A stretch of 64,000 bases of DNA from Musa acuminata AAA Group (GCF_036884655.1 NC_088331.1:14541001-14605000), one strand, 5' to 3'; counted from the stretch's first letter, positions 1 through 11,944 are shown. Translations and numbers: made by a program. The notes: generated by a model from the sequence alone, not told the origin.

Positions 1-544
1 TTTTAGCTCCACTTTTGAAGCCATTGGGGCCTATAAATACCTCACTCTTTCTTGCATGAAAGAGCATGAAAATGTGAACAAAAGTCTTGAGATTTTGAAT
101 TATAAAAGTATTGAAAAAGTGCTAAGTATCCTCCTCCTCCTTTAGCTTTGTGATCATTCTAAGAGAAGTATGAGGCTTGTAAAGGTTATCTCCTAAACCT
201 GTGAAAAAGAGAAAAAGTTGTAAGAGGGTAGTTGGTCTTCACCTATTGAAAGAAGACCATTAGTATACGCCGATGGTCTCAACAGAAGAGAAATCGGGAG
301 TGGACATAGGTCACAACGACTGAACCACTATAAATCCAATGTACTTGGTTTGCATTTCTATTCTGCTTTTCATTCTCATATTATAAACTAATTTACTTGC
401 TTACTATTATCACTATGCTTATAAACGTGCTCTCTAAGTTTAAACGCTTTCCGATACGATTTCATCAAATAAAATTTTTCAAGCCATTGTTTTTACGAAA
501 GTACTAATTCACCCCCCCTCTTAGTATCGATTTTGATCCTAACA
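1..544 (+). mobile_element. Copia LTR, 3' part (cut by window start)
   Basis: This stretch aligns by eye with the last 500 or so bases of the complete LTRs at 26645-28270, 53313-55612 and 60148-61474. Shared landmarks are the TATA box in CCTATAAATACC near 30-40, the CTTGCATGAAAGAGCA segment after it, the AAGGTTATCTCCTAA segment near 180, and the C-rich run with CTTAGT just before the terminus. It ends at GATCCTAACA, the family's 3' terminus. The 5' half lies outside the window, so it cannot be told whether this was a solo LTR or part of an element. Confidence 0.8.
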
Positions 545-857
545 CATCCAACCTTTCAGTGCATCATCCTCTCCTTCGGCGCATTGCCCAATCAACATGT
601 TGACCTCCGTAATATCCTATCTCCTTGGCGTAATTTTTTATCCTTCTGGTCCAATGACCGAACTCATGGCATGAAGCCTTCTACCAATAGGTCGACCAAT
701 CCTTCGACCCGACATCCAATCTTCTAACATGTTCCATTCCGGCCCAACCTTTGATTCCACTGTTTTAATTGATTTATCTTTCCCTGATTGAAGCTAGTCT
801 TGTACATTAGATCATAATTTTATCAATTGGTTTCATCATCAAAATTTGAGATTCAAT
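545..857 (-). mobile_element. Copia LTR 5' fragment, inverted
   Basis: On the minus strand this reads as the first 313 or so bases of the same LTR family. It starts TATTGAATCTC at 857, continues through the TTTTGATGATGAAACCAATT segment, and runs into the part that in other copies reads GACGTCGGGCCGGTGG. It abuts the exact 3' terminus of the preceding LTR at 544/545, and its own 5' terminus abuts the interior of a forward LTR at 857/858. A local inversion in a former LTR would give this order. Confidence 0.75.
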
Positions 858-1360
858 AACTCTTTCCTGCATGAAAGAGCACAAAAATATGAACAAAAAA
901 CTTATGATTTAAGCGAGAAAACACTATTGTCATTCCTTGAGAGTTTCCCTCTTTTTCCCTAAGTGTAAATACTATTCAAAGGAGGGTTGAGAGAACTGTA
1001 AAGGTTATCTCCTAAACTTGTAAAAAAGATAATATAGCTATAAGAGGGTAGTTGATATTCACCCGTTCGAAGAAGATCAATAGTAAAAGCTGATGACCCC
1101 AACGGAGGAGGAATCAGGAGTGAACGTAGATCATGATAATCGAACCTCTATAAAATTGGTGTGCTTTCTCTTCTTTGCCATTTTTCCTTTATATTACTTA
1201 CTGATTTGGCTGCTTACTCCACTTCACACGTTCTCTGAGTTCAAACGTATTTTTGATATGATTTTATCGAAACGGTTTTTCTAAATACTCGATATTTTTA
1301 TATAAGCATTAATTCACCCCCCCCCCACCCCACCTCTTAATGTCGATTTCAGTCCTAATA
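858..1360 (+). mobile_element. Copia LTR, 3' part
   Basis: Forward-strand R/U5-like portion of the same LTR family. It begins inside the family at CTCTTTCCTGCATGAAAGAG, shortly after where the TATA box would be, and ends at AGTCCTAATA, a decayed form of the usual CCTAACA terminus. The long C run near 1316-1330 corresponds to the CACCCCCC block seen before the end of every LTR copy here. The 63-aa frame at 1093-1284 is a by-product of this LTR. Confidence 0.75.
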
Positions 1361-1961
1361 GATCCAAGGTAAGATCAACTAGAGGTCCATTTGCCTTAAT
1401 CGAACCTTTAAGGAAGTATCCATTAAATTCACTAATTAAGTTTTGGACTCTGAGGGGAGCACTAAATTTTGTCATTAGGGGAGCAAGGGGCTCTCTTGAA
1501 TGGTAGCTCCGTGGACCTTAGGCAATCATGAGATATTAGCATTACATCAGTTAGGGAGACTCTAAAGGGTGTCGGTGCCAACAATGGTTGAGGCATCGAC
1601 CATGGCTAAGATAGTGGTGCCACATATTAGGCTAGCTGAGATAGGAGCTAGGTAATAACTTGTAATATACCAATGAGCATTTGCATCTGATTGGTAAGAT
1701 TTAGGAACACCTCGATGGGAACGAGCAGGTGGCTCGAGTTCATCCCCGAGGGTGAGGGGCCTAGGTTGTTAAACAGATGGTAGTGCCCATTGATGCCTAC
1801 ACTAAGGTCGACGCCTTTACGTGTGGGAAAGATAGCAATTGCCCTCCCTGAATAAAAATATTGTGGGTTAGATGCAAGGCCTCATCACTAGAGTGTTTGT
1901 TAAGGGAATAGGTAGATAGACGTTTTTGTGGCATCAGGCCCTCCTCCCTCTAGTGTCAAAT
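1361..1961. other. Repeat-derived spacer without a readable gene
   Basis: No open frame of useful length. On the minus strand the stretch just below 1962 reads ATTTGACACTAGAGGGAGGA, which resembles the leader after the LTR in some plant gypsy elements (typically TTGGCGCTAGAAGGAGG). It may therefore be a decayed retroelement leader or gag. The remainder cannot be assigned. Confidence 0.35.
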
Positions 1962-2414
1962 TGTTAGAGAAAAATATCATTAACGTCTTAATCAGTCCAA
2001 CATGGTCTAAACCCGTGTACACAAGAATGTCCAATGTGCCTCTAAAGTAAAAATATCGTGCTCTCGAGGAGGCTCTGAGATGGCTCTAAGGTAGATCCAA
2101 GGTGGATCTAAGGCAACTCTGAAATGAAAGTATTGATCTCACGAGATGCCTCCTACATGAAGACCAAGGTCGGGTGGAGTTTCCCGAGATCCCTCCGACA
2201 TTCAAATTAGTAATTTGATATCTCAAATGTGGGTTAGAGTAATCTCTTCAAGAAGTTGTACTTGTTATCTTCTTTTATCATAAAGGAGGAGCCAGAAGGA
2301 AGTTTATGTTTCTTCCTTATCATAATCATAATGAACGAAGAGAAAATTTATATTTTTTTTATTATGACTCTCATACACTATACAAAGGGAGGATGATATG
2401 GGTCTTGTGTGACA
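1962..2414 (-). mobile_element. Possible gypsy-type LTR, reverse strand
   Basis: Read on the minus strand, this 453 bp block starts TGTCACACAAGACC and ends CTCTAACA, giving the TGT...ACA termini expected of an LTR, and it is followed by a gypsy-like leader. No partner LTR is visible in the window and no coding domain is recognisable. The call rests on the termini and the adjoining leader only. A solo or truncated old LTR is the best guess. Confidence 0.35.
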
Positions 2415-3159
2415 ATAACATTATCAATCGTTGATAAATTTTCAATCATATATATATATCGGATGATTACAGAGCACACAGTAATGACATTGTTGTTTTG
2501 AGATCAACAAGCTTCTCCCTCGTCTTTCTACTTCACAGAATGCAAGACACAAATTTGTATCATCGAGAGGTCTTGAAGGAGAATGCAATTGGTTCTCGTG
2601 CTCTGAGATGTGGCCTTCTATGTGACACTTGGTTCTCACGGCCCTGTCGCGTTGTTAGAAACCATGTGTTCCGTTACTTTCCCGTGGAAGCTGACAAACG
2701 AAGGTGCTAAAACTTCTGCACTCACTCGTCCTTTACTTGGTTCGTCGTCACAGTGCTCGAAGGTGCATGCATCCCTGTTTTCCAAGGCATGTCAATTACT
2801 CCCAAGAACACATTCGTTGAATGGGTAAGTCGAGCAGAGAATCCATCAGCTTCCCTGATTGAAGCAGTGGATATAACTGTAACCACAGCATCATCCTTAC
2901 GATAAGCTGTCTTACACGGCTTAACTGGTCATATTTTTAATTTCTTTACCGAATGATGATTATTATAGAGTATGTGTTTTTTTGTTTGCGTTTTATGGAG
3001 TAATAAAATTATTATATTTAGTTCTAACACAGCCGCCTACATGTCACCAAATGCCTTGCGGGTCCCGTTGTACGTTCACATGGACATCTTTTCCCATTTT
3101 ATTGAGCCCACCTCCCGAGCACAACTCCTGCCCTCCCATCTCCGTTCTTCGACGAGCCA
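2415..3159. other. Intergenic region upstream of the RING-H2 gene
   Basis: Contains a short TA repeat near 2448-2459 and AT-rich DNA, turning sharply GC-rich after about 3050. Short frames at 2498-2828 overlap in different frames and resemble no protein I know. The promoter and 5' leader of the RING-H2 gene must lie here. I see no convincing TATA box close to the start codon. Confidence 0.5.
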
Positions 3160-3675
3160 ATGCCTCCGGCCGCCAGATTTCTCACGACGTCAGCCCCGCC
3201 GCCGGAGACGCACACCAACGTGGTGGTGATCCTTGCCGCGCTGCTCTGCGCCGCGGTCAGCGCCGTGGGTCTCGCCCTCGTTGCGCGCTGCTGTGCCTGT
3301 CCCTGGCGCTCCCTCGGCGGTGGAGGCCCACGGGCGCCGCCTGACAAGGGCCTCAAGAGGACGGCCCTGCGGCAGCTGCCCAAGGTCTCGTACGGCGGCG
3401 CCGCTGGCGGAGAGGAGCCGGCGGAGTGCCCGATCTGCCTGGCGGAGTTCGAGGAGGGCGAGCAGCTCCGGGTGCTGCCGCAGTGCGGGCACGGGTTCCA
3501 CGCCGGTTGTGTCGACGCATGGCTCGGTTCCCACTCCAGTTGTCCGTCGTGCCGACGGGTGCTTGTCGTCGCCGCGCCGCCCTCCCTGTTCCAGGGGTGC
3601 CGCGAGGGATCCGTCGAAGCTGCGGCGCCCGTGTCGGTCTCCGCGGCGGGGCGCGGAGGCGAGGGAGGACGGTGA
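3160..3675 (+). CDS. RING-H2 finger protein, ATL-type E3 ubiquitin ligase
   Basis: Intronless 171-aa frame with an ATG start in a GC-rich context. An Ala-, Pro-rich N-terminus is followed by one hydrophobic segment (about residues 20-46), consistent with a membrane anchor. A GLKRTALRQLP stretch at 64-74 sits where ATL proteins carry the GLD motif, with K replacing D. The RING-H2 finger spans C90, C93, C109, H111, H114, C117, C128 and C131, with spacing C-x2-C-x15-C-x-H-x2-H-x2-C-x10-C-x2-C. The conserved W121 is expected to contact the E2 enzyme. Family knowledge: ATL proteins are membrane-anchored E3 ligases that pass ubiquitin from an E2 to a substrate, and many respond to stress or elicitors. 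The substrate cannot be read here. The tail (132-171) is low-complexity. At 171 aa it is a short ATL (ATL8/ATL80-like size). No neighbour suggests a shared pathway. Confidence 0.9.
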   Translation: MPPAARFLTTSAPPPETHTNVVVILAALLCAAVSAVGLALVARCCACPWRSLGGGGPRAPPDKGLKRTALRQLPKVSYGGAAGGEEPAECPICLAEFEEGEQLRVLPQCGHGFHAGCVDAWLGSHSSCPSCRRVLVVAAPPSLFQGCREGSVEAAAPVSVSAAGRGGEGGR

Positions 3676-3815
3676 CGCCCACAGGTTCCTCCCTCAAAAG
3701 TGGCATCTTTAGCTCCCTCTTTTCTACGCATCTTCATGAGACCAAACCAAAGTGAGACCCTTATTTTCCATTCTTAGATCTTGTTGAGCTGTGGATTTGT
3801 GATTCTCAAAAGTAC

Positions 3816-3821
3816 AATAAA
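3816..3821 (+). terminator. Candidate poly(A) signal of the RING-H2 gene
   Basis: AATAAA about 140 bases after the stop codon, in AT-rich sequence. The position is reasonable for a plant 3' UTR, but plant poly(A) signals are loose and cleavage cannot be placed from sequence alone. Confidence 0.4.
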
Positions 3822-5408
3822 TATCGTATAAAACACCAGAATTTTTTTTTTTCTTTTGCTCCTATTTGATGAAGATGATCACATGACAAGATATAGTCAA
3901 ATTAGATAATCTAAAAGTTAAAAGTCAGATTTATGGATAATATTTGTTATCTTGTTCAGATTCTACTCTCTTATAATAGTTGTCCTCGACAACTGCAAGA
4001 CAGCTGATGGACACTGGTCATCCCCCTAACCCAAACAGACACTTCTACGGGATATATTTCTTGTTGGATTTACCCAAAGATTACGGTAGTTTGGTGGGAT
4101 TAGTTAAAGGGCAGCACAAAGTGTTAAAAGATGTTGTCGTCTCCCCCACCCAACACACTGTGAGCCATCAGCAACAGTTGGTTCAGCTGCGACTCTCTGC
4201 CTTCACTGGAGAATGGCTAACAACTCCATCTTTGAAACTTGATTCTGTTACATCCACTGCTTAGGATCTTTCCATCTTTTATCAGATCACATACCTCTTT
4301 CTGTCCAAAGGCGTTGGAAAGTGCTGCTGATCTATGCTGTCAAGATGACTAGTTACCGTAGCAGTAGTGCTGGGGAAGTATATGACAGTTGAAGGTTTTA
4401 CCCTACTAATATAGTTCGTAACACATTAGTGATTGTATGGCATACATAAGTGATTGTTTGATCATCAAAAGCTTAAACTCTGAAAAGTTCGAAAAACCCA
4501 AAAAACAAAAAATGAGTGGTAAGTGAACTGTCGACAAAAATTTACATGAATTAGTTGCTGGCAGCTAAAACAGGTCAGATTAATAAAACTGAATAAATCT
4601 AAGTAAAATATCGAATGCAATCCATTTATCTTGAAAAAAAAAAGTGCCTAAAAGAAAGGATGGCACAAATGCCGAATTCTACAGATAAAATGTAATGTGA
4701 TACAATTGGATCCAAAACTTCTTTAGCAGCCATCAAACATTGATGCATATCATCACAAGCAGAAGATATGACCAACTTCAGTTAAAAATTTTGCAACCCA
4801 TACCAAATAAGAAGCTATAATTTTCAGAGTTTTAGGAAGAGACAACATGAAGAAAGAAAGCCAAAGTCATTGTAAATAAATCTTAACATGGATCAAATGC
4901 ATAAAATTTCTTTTTTTCTGCCTGATGCCTTAGCCTTAAGAGTTCCAAACTCACTGACAAGTTTTCCTGTGTCCTTCAATGATCCCCTCAGTGCTGACAT
5001 ATCCAAGTGTTGATGACTCCAGTGCCTAGAACAAGGAAAACATGCTTGAATTGTGACCTCCAAGACTAAGAACTTCAGAGCTGCCAAATGCATTTCATGC
5101 AGTAGTTATACTAACTCCATCAAACACCATATAGAATGAAATTCAAGAAAAGAAAGATTGATGCTCACAGATCATTGAATCGAAGACATACATTTGCTGA
5201 ATATAAGCAATTGATAGTAGTGACCTTTAATAGCTTGTTAATATGCTCTAGTCCCTTATTCATGCTCAGTTCCCATTCCATTTTCATCTCATCCCAATCC
5301 TATTCTCTCTAACCATCTTAAACTTCAATTTTGATCTTTGACCAGAGAAGAACATTACCTAGAGATCAAATGATAATTGTAGTCCCTCATCCAAATAAGT
5401 AAAAGAAA
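3822..5408. other. Intergenic and 3' UTR region between convergent genes
   Basis: The RING-H2 gene (+) and the sugar transporter (-) converge here. AT-rich, no strong coding signal. A minus-strand frame at 4893-5093 (66 aa, ATG start) lies 315 bases past the transporter stop and is more likely 3' UTR or chance. The frame at 3980-4264 opens with TTG, not ATG, and matches nothing I recognise. Confidence 0.5.
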
Positions 5409-8400
5409 TCAATCTATTGCAGCTTGTTTTGCCCCAACGGCAAAGATCTCCGTGATGACCTCAAGTGGCATGCCCTTTGTTTCAGGAACTTTCAAGAACA
5501 CAAATACCAAAGCTATGGTGCACACAACTGCATATATTCCAAAGACACCGGCAAGGCCAATAGAATTGAGCATAACAGGAAGTGTGTATGTGACAATGAT
5601 GTCACCAATCCAGAACGTGAGGGCACAGATGGCTATGCACACACCACGGACCCGAGTTGGGAAGATCTCGGCACAAAGAATATTGGGAATTGGGCCGAAT
5701 CCCATGACAAAGCAGCAGAAATAGATGACAACACTGACAGTCGAGAGCACGGCATGAACCACAGTTCCCATGTCCACAAGGTTAGCCACAACCAAGACAA
5801 CCAGTGAAGATATCAAGACAGGGATTGTGGACAGCAGAAGGAACCTGCAAGTTTGGAGATTGAGCAAAGGGGTTCTTGCTTAACCTATTGTATAAAGGGG
5901 AGTGAATTTTGCCCTAAGGAAGAAAGTGACTTACCTTCTTCCTGAGATATCCATGAGCCTCATGGCAAGACCAATACTTGGAAGCATCAACAAAGTTGTG
6001 AGAGCACTAATGAGGATAGATGCTGAAGCCGAGCCAATCCCAATATTTGCTAGTAAAACTTCAACACCAGCTTGCTCAAGTATCTGAGGAGTGTAGTAGA
6101 GAACCCCATTTATGCCAGCAAACTGCAGGAGTAATGAAATAGGTTAGAATGACATCATCTAGAACAATATAGAGGTGAATATGATGCTACTTCTCAGAAG
6201 AGAACTAATGGATAGATAAACATAGAAGTCTAATTATAGGCACAAGAAGCAATAGATCTTGATTGTCATCTAATAGTGAGAGACAGTTAACAAGTATCAA
6301 AACATATTATCTACCATAATCGATTAATTAAAATTTAAAACAGAAGCAGAAGTTGCCAGCTCAAAGCAACTTTAGGTACGAGAAAAATCCATGAACCTCA
6401 GGTACAACAATAATAATCATTAAAGCCCTAGAAGATTTTCTATGAGTTTTGTATGAGGAACTATATACTTAGTCTCAAAAAGTTCACTGAGACCAAAGTT
6501 TGGATCAGATTATGCTATAAAATTAGAGAATGGAATAAGAGCATAAACGGTAGTGCAGGGCTTCCAGGTTCTGGCAAGGAAACCTATAACATAACTACGG
6601 AATATATTGTCTTCCTTTTTGCAAATTACAATGAGCTCAGAGCAATCTATGCAAGTTTCTGGATAGTGCATCAGAAAGATTAATTGTGAATTCAAGATTG
6701 CATAAAAGCCTGAAGGATGTCAGACTTTATAAACTGCATGTAACATAAGATCATGATCGATACTGCATTAGGTAAAGAAAGTGAAGCAATCAAAGGAGAA
6801 TATAAAGACATTCTTCAAAGGAGTATAAAGATGCTCCAGGAGACAGGCAAAGAAAATTAAGCCAGGAAAACCAGAAGCAATCAAAAGGAAGTATATCCTT
6901 GAAAATTTTGTAGATTGACCTAACAACATGAGACTAAGGAAGCCAGAGCAGATACAGCTACAGAATTCCTAAGTAAAAGTAGAAGATAACTATTTAATTT
7001 CAAAACTCAATTTTAAGCTGGTAGATTTGAAGTTCGGACTTTATAGGAGCAACAAACTGAACATAAGGGAGTGGCATAACACTTGGATGCAGAAGATGGC
7101 ACCTTGAGCAGAACAACAATAGAGTAGCTAGGGGAAAAAAGCGAGAAGAAAACTCAAGAACACTTATGTACATCTGACAACAAAATTCAGCTATTACTCT
7201 CATCCAATTTAACTTAACCAGATTTAAGCCTCCTTAAAATAAAGTTAACGAGCCTCAGATATGGCTTTTTTCTGGTAGCAGGTAACCTTTTACACTATCA
7301 ACAGTCACTCTTTCAATATGCAAACATCAAACATCAGAATAATGTTTTAGAAAGCATCCATGGTTGGGCAAATGATCAAGCTACTGCATAACACATATAC
7401 TGATACAGAAGCTTCCACACAGACAATTCAATTAAAATGTCATACAAAAAAGTTTGAACCATTAATAGGTAAATAGATGTTGAGACCAAATAAAATTTTA
7501 TAGGATGATATTTATTTTTATTTATGGGTTTTTTTAAATGATAAGTTTATAAAAGTAAAAGTATAATTGAGTGGATGTCACAATAAACTACATATGGTAG
7601 TACTGAAATAATTTCTTTCCTCAATAATAGAAAATTGCTAATAAGGAAAAACTAAAACACATGCGATCATATTTTCATGCTCACACAAACTGCATATGTA
7701 TGCTAGAATGTACATATACAATTACAGCATACTGTAGCAATACAGGCCTATGCAGAGTACCTCGTATATGAACACGTTTTGGACACTACACCAGAATGTT
7801 ACTAGTGTAAATGTAGATCACAAACATAGTTTACCAAAGTCCATTTCTATAAGAAATAAATAACATGAGAAGACATTTAAGCAGCATCATGATCTTTCAT
7901 TGCATTTAGTAAAATTAACCTGCTGAAGTATCTGGATCCCAACTCCAACAAGTAAAGCATGTCTCACACCAGGTTCAAAAAGATCTTGCCAATTTGGCCC
8001 TTTAGCAGCTGCTTCTGATGGATGAAGCATGGCGGGCCCCACAGGGTGCTGATCCATAAGCTCCTTATAGAACAGAGCAGGTTGGCTAACCAAAGCAGCA
8101 GCCTGAACAAATTCACCTTCTTCAGGAATATCAACTCCTGGAAGGGAAACAAGGGAACCCCTCCTCGACCCAGGAATACCCTCTTGGTGTAAATATATTC
8201 TTTTAAACCCACCTTCCTTTTTCCCATCTGCACCTTCTCTCTCAGACCATTTCCATGCCAATTGCCAACCCCCACCAATACCCATACTACTAACTGCCTC
8301 TCCTCCATTCTGCATAAGACTGCTATTTCTCCTCATGCTCATAATACTTCCATGCTGTTGGCCAATATCCTTCACTTCCACGTTTGTTGTTTGGCGAGAA

Positions 8401-10726
8401 AGCAATGGACTTTGTAAATTGTCATCAGAATCACCTCCTCCAGCATCAGATGCATAACCTTCACCCTCCTGTTGAAGACTCTCCTCATCCCACTGCTCGG
8501 TTTTGTGTTGCTGATCTGCCACACTAAACATGCTTCCGAAATTAGGAAACAATGTGCTTCGCATGCTACCCATCTCAGGTAATTTTTCATGGACACTTCC
8601 AAATAGGGTAACCAGAGGATCCATTAACGGCACACCACGCTGATTTTCCATGCTACCACGGCGAGATACAAGAGCAAGGGAACTTTGGCCTTTGACAGGC
8701 CGGGCAACCCATGAAAGGCCTTCCTCAGGCCCATACAATGTGATACGGTCCTTATCAGCAGTTGCCCCCTGGTCATCAGTGAGCTCATTAGCCGGTCCAA
8801 TTACGTACTCTTCAATGGAAGTCTCACCACCTACTCCCAAACCCTCAACAAGAAGAGCCATTTCTCCTGTATATTTAAAAAGAAAAATGGAAAAATCATA
8901 TCTTAGACTTTTTCACACATCCATTTTGTTTGTCCCAAAAACCAAGATCACAAACTACCAGGAATAAATTATTAAACAATAAGTTAATGTGAGATCGATA
9001 GTGCTAGAATAAGCAGATTTAGTTACATTATGGTAAAAGAATCAGTAGATTTTTCTAAAGTAACATAAAGAAAATTAGAACAATTCAACTAATAACAATA
9101 AAAAGATATACAAGATGGAAAGAAACCCAAAAAATTTGGCCATAGTAATTCTCTCTGACATTAGAGGTCTCAAGTAGATTTGCCTAATGATACAAGAATA
9201 AGCACAAAGAGAACATGCAACCTAAGAAATATTATTTTGTTTTGAACGATCATTCTTGTCAAAGAAGCACGTAAATGTGAACATCCATAAATATATACAC
9301 AGTGTTCTGACATGAAAAAGAAGAATGATATAGCTACACTATCATATAACATCAATGACACACGGATGCTCAAAAGTGGAACTCATAACAAATACAGAGT
9401 TTATGAGACTATGCATGAGAAAAATCAACACATGATTGTTGTAATATATTACTAGTACTGAACTCTTTGGTAATGCCAATTACACACCTTTATTTAACTA
9501 ACTGACTATCAAAATTTCCATCGCTGTTCAAAACACTCAATAAGATACACAACAAATTTATCTTGCATATCCACTTGGCCAAACAACCAGCATATAAACA
9601 TTTCATGTACAAAAATTTAACTATTACAACTGCTACAACTTAATAAAGGATATAACTAGTTTTAACTAAAATGAATTTAGTAGCATTTTGAGGCAACATT
9701 TACCAGAGACATCTTCCCTTCCCCGCAATCTCTGCAAAACCTGTTTGGCCTCAACCATTCTTCCTTTGCTTACAAGCCATCTTGGAGATTCCGGCAAAAA
9801 GAAAATGGTTAGTGCAAAATAAAGGAGGGAAGGGATAGAGAGAACTCCCAGCATCACTCTCCAGTCCGAGTTCACCATTAGTGACATTGCAAAAACCATA
9901 CAATATGATATAAACATTCCTCCAGAGCCACTGAACTGTGGGAGGGTATTCAATGATCCCCTTATCTCTGGTGGAGCCGTCTCAGAAATATATACGGGAA
10001 CGAGTGTGACTGCTAGACCAATCCCGAATCCATCAATTAGCCTCGCCAATAGTAGGACATAGACATTGGGCGACCACAACATCACTAGACCACTAAGAAA
10101 ATAGAGAATTGATGAGATGATTAGCATTGGCCGTCTGCCAACCCAGTCTGATACTGGACCAGAAAATGTTGTGATGATAGTAGCCCCGATAAGCGACATA
10201 GCAACTATTAGTCCCTCTATGGTAGGCTTAGAATCCAATTTAAATTCCTTTTTGATGTACAGTATAGAACCTGAATAAGCATCAATAAAAATTTAAATAA
10301 AAAGTTATAGTAATAGAAACAGTTGACCAACATTAGCAAGAATCATGTCATGTTGAGAGTAATGTGCATCGTGCAGTGTGTTATGCCCAATAATGGCTGA
10401 CTTTGACATTATTATCTACGAGAGATATACAATTCTTCAAGAATACAGGAACAGCAGCTGCAAGAAAAATTATCAACTGGGAACGGTTCAGCTGGGTAAC
10501 CCACCTTTAGAATTTTGAAGTGCTTAAATGAAGAACAAGATCGTATCCCAGCCATGAATGGCTGAATCACGTCTAATTTTTTTTTAAATACTAGCTGAGA
10601 ATTACTATCAAACAAGCCAAAGACAATGGTCACAAGTACAAGTTTACCTGCAATGGTAGCATTGTCCCACCCCTGCAAAAGGTTACCAATTGAGGCAGCA
10701 ATCGCAACAAGGACAGCACCCCGCAT
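5409..10726 (-). CDS. TMT: Tonoplast monosaccharide/sugar transporter (TMT/TST, MSSP family), 5 exons
   Basis: Exons on the minus strand are 10726-10648, 10270-9704, 8866-7920, 6122-5935 and 5844-5409. All junctions are GT-AG and in phase, joining to 738 aa plus TGA, the usual family length (about 730-745). The protein belongs to the major facilitator superfamily, with two six-helix halves. Visible motifs are D68 with GRR 71-73 in loop 2-3, PESPRWL at 186-192 closing helix 6, QQFAGINGV from 530 in helix 7, SGRR 591-594 and PETKG 714-718. A hydrophilic loop of about 300 residues (about 217-517, almost all of exon 3) separates the halves. It is the family hallmark, is rich in acidic residues and serine, and carries SRRGS at 283-287 as a possible phosphorylation site. 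Known role: proton-coupled loading of glucose, fructose and, in some members, sucrose into the vacuole. Which paralogue (TST1, 2 or 3) cannot be decided by eye. No frameshift or missing motif is seen. Confidence 0.95.
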
Positions 10727-11832
10727 CTTCTCCTATGCGACAAGAATGCAGCTAAACAAATGAAGGAACCTAAAATAGGAGAATCTCATATCAGATTTCT
10801 TGACAAAAACCAAACAAAAGTTAAATCCTAAGTAAGCTTATGCAGTTACTAAAAGATTTAGATATTCATCAAAAGACAGATGTTGCAAGTTCTTGAACTG
10901 AGACCGACCAAATCAAATAGAATTTGAAGCACTGAATCAAAATTTAGTGAATCTTCATACCCTTTCAAGGAAAACCAAGATCTGTTGGTGGATGGGCCAA
11001 GGATTCAAAAATGGCAAACATGATGGCCACAACAAGCCACTTCCATGAGTTAACCCCGAGGAGTGGCACCAGATCAGACGGACGACACCAGACTAGATGC
11101 CTCCAGGCTCACTCCTTAGGAGGGGAATCTTCACCTAGGGACCAAGTTCACAGAACGGAGAGGTATCCTTCTTTGGCGGAATAGAAAAAAGCCAAAAGCA
11201 ACAGAGCTAAACAACAGCAAGAAAAGTGCCTCCGGTACCCCTCAGAAATTTCACCGAACACATAGTCTCCTCTTCTCTATTGCGGACTGAGCTTTAATAA
11301 AGCATTCAGAAAAAAGGAAAAAATCGAAGAACACCAGTGCAGTGATCTCCTGAGTGCGTCAGAAAACCGGTATATAACTAAAATTTGCAGAATTTTCCGC
11401 AGAGAAACCCGCCAAGATCGTAACTTTCCGCCGGAAAACACTGAGGCTCACCCTAGAAAGGCAAGAAATCACCCCAAGAACAGATCTTTGAGCTGGAAGA
11501 GCCAGAAGCTTTCATCTCTGACGACTACCAAATTTCCAGATTCCAGAAACTCCTGATGACGCAGGGTAGATCGCGCTCGTCGATTTGTCTGCTCTTTTAT
11601 GCTCCAAAACTTGAGAGATTTCTAGCAATGGGAAGAGCAAGAAAGGAAAGCAAACGCTAGAAAGGAAGTACCATTGGCTCCAATGACAGCCGATACCGAT
11701 CTGTCATCCCTAAATCCTTCCGCTCCCCCGACAACCCGAGCGAATGAATGGGCGGAAGGCCTAATATGCCCCGCTTTCGGTTGCTTTTTGAAGCCTAAAC
11801 ATGGGAAAAGGCCGGGTTCCTTCAAACCCACC
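10649..11832 (-). other. Probable 5' leader intron and untranslated exon of the sugar transporter
   Basis: The start ATG at 10726 is preceded on the minus strand by CATAG|GAGAAG, a possible acceptor 6 bases before the ATG (exon resuming at 10732). Upstream, CGCCAG|GTGGGT forms a good donor with the exon ending at 11832. Together they suggest an untranslated first exon of roughly 65 bases and a leader intron of about 1.1 kb (11831-10733). Nothing else coding is seen in 10800-11650. The part of this span below 10726 is exon 1. The leader model is inference. Confidence 0.4.
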
Positions 11833-11921
11833 TGGCGTAGAAGGGAAGAAGAGGAGGAGAGGAACGCAATAGAGATTTGGATGCCGAAGGCTACGGAAGA
11901 GGCGCTTGATCCCTTCTTCCT

Positions 11922-11929
11922 TTTATATA
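11922..11929 (-). promoter_or_regulatory. Candidate TATA box of the sugar transporter gene
   Basis: TATATAAA on the minus strand, in GGTTTATATAAAAGG. It sits about 90 bases upstream of the proposed leader donor site, which would put transcription start near 11895. It is the only canonical TATA element in the GC-richer zone upstream of the gene. Confidence 0.45.
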
Positions 11930-11944
11930 AACCAAAGAAAAAAT

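Noticed and set aside
3099..3755. Long overlapping frames on both strands over the RING-H2 gene (for example 212 aa on the minus strand)
   Set aside because: They are shadows produced by high GC content. Only the 3160-3675 frame contains the complete Cys/His ligand set.
3980..4264. 94-aa frame downstream of the RING-H2 gene
   Set aside because: It opens with TTG, has no recognisable domain, and lies in a convergent 3' region.
4893..5093. 66-aa minus-strand frame that might be a further exon
   Set aside because: The sugar transporter already ends with the normal family C-terminus at 5409. No splice partner or known protein fits, so 3' UTR is likelier.
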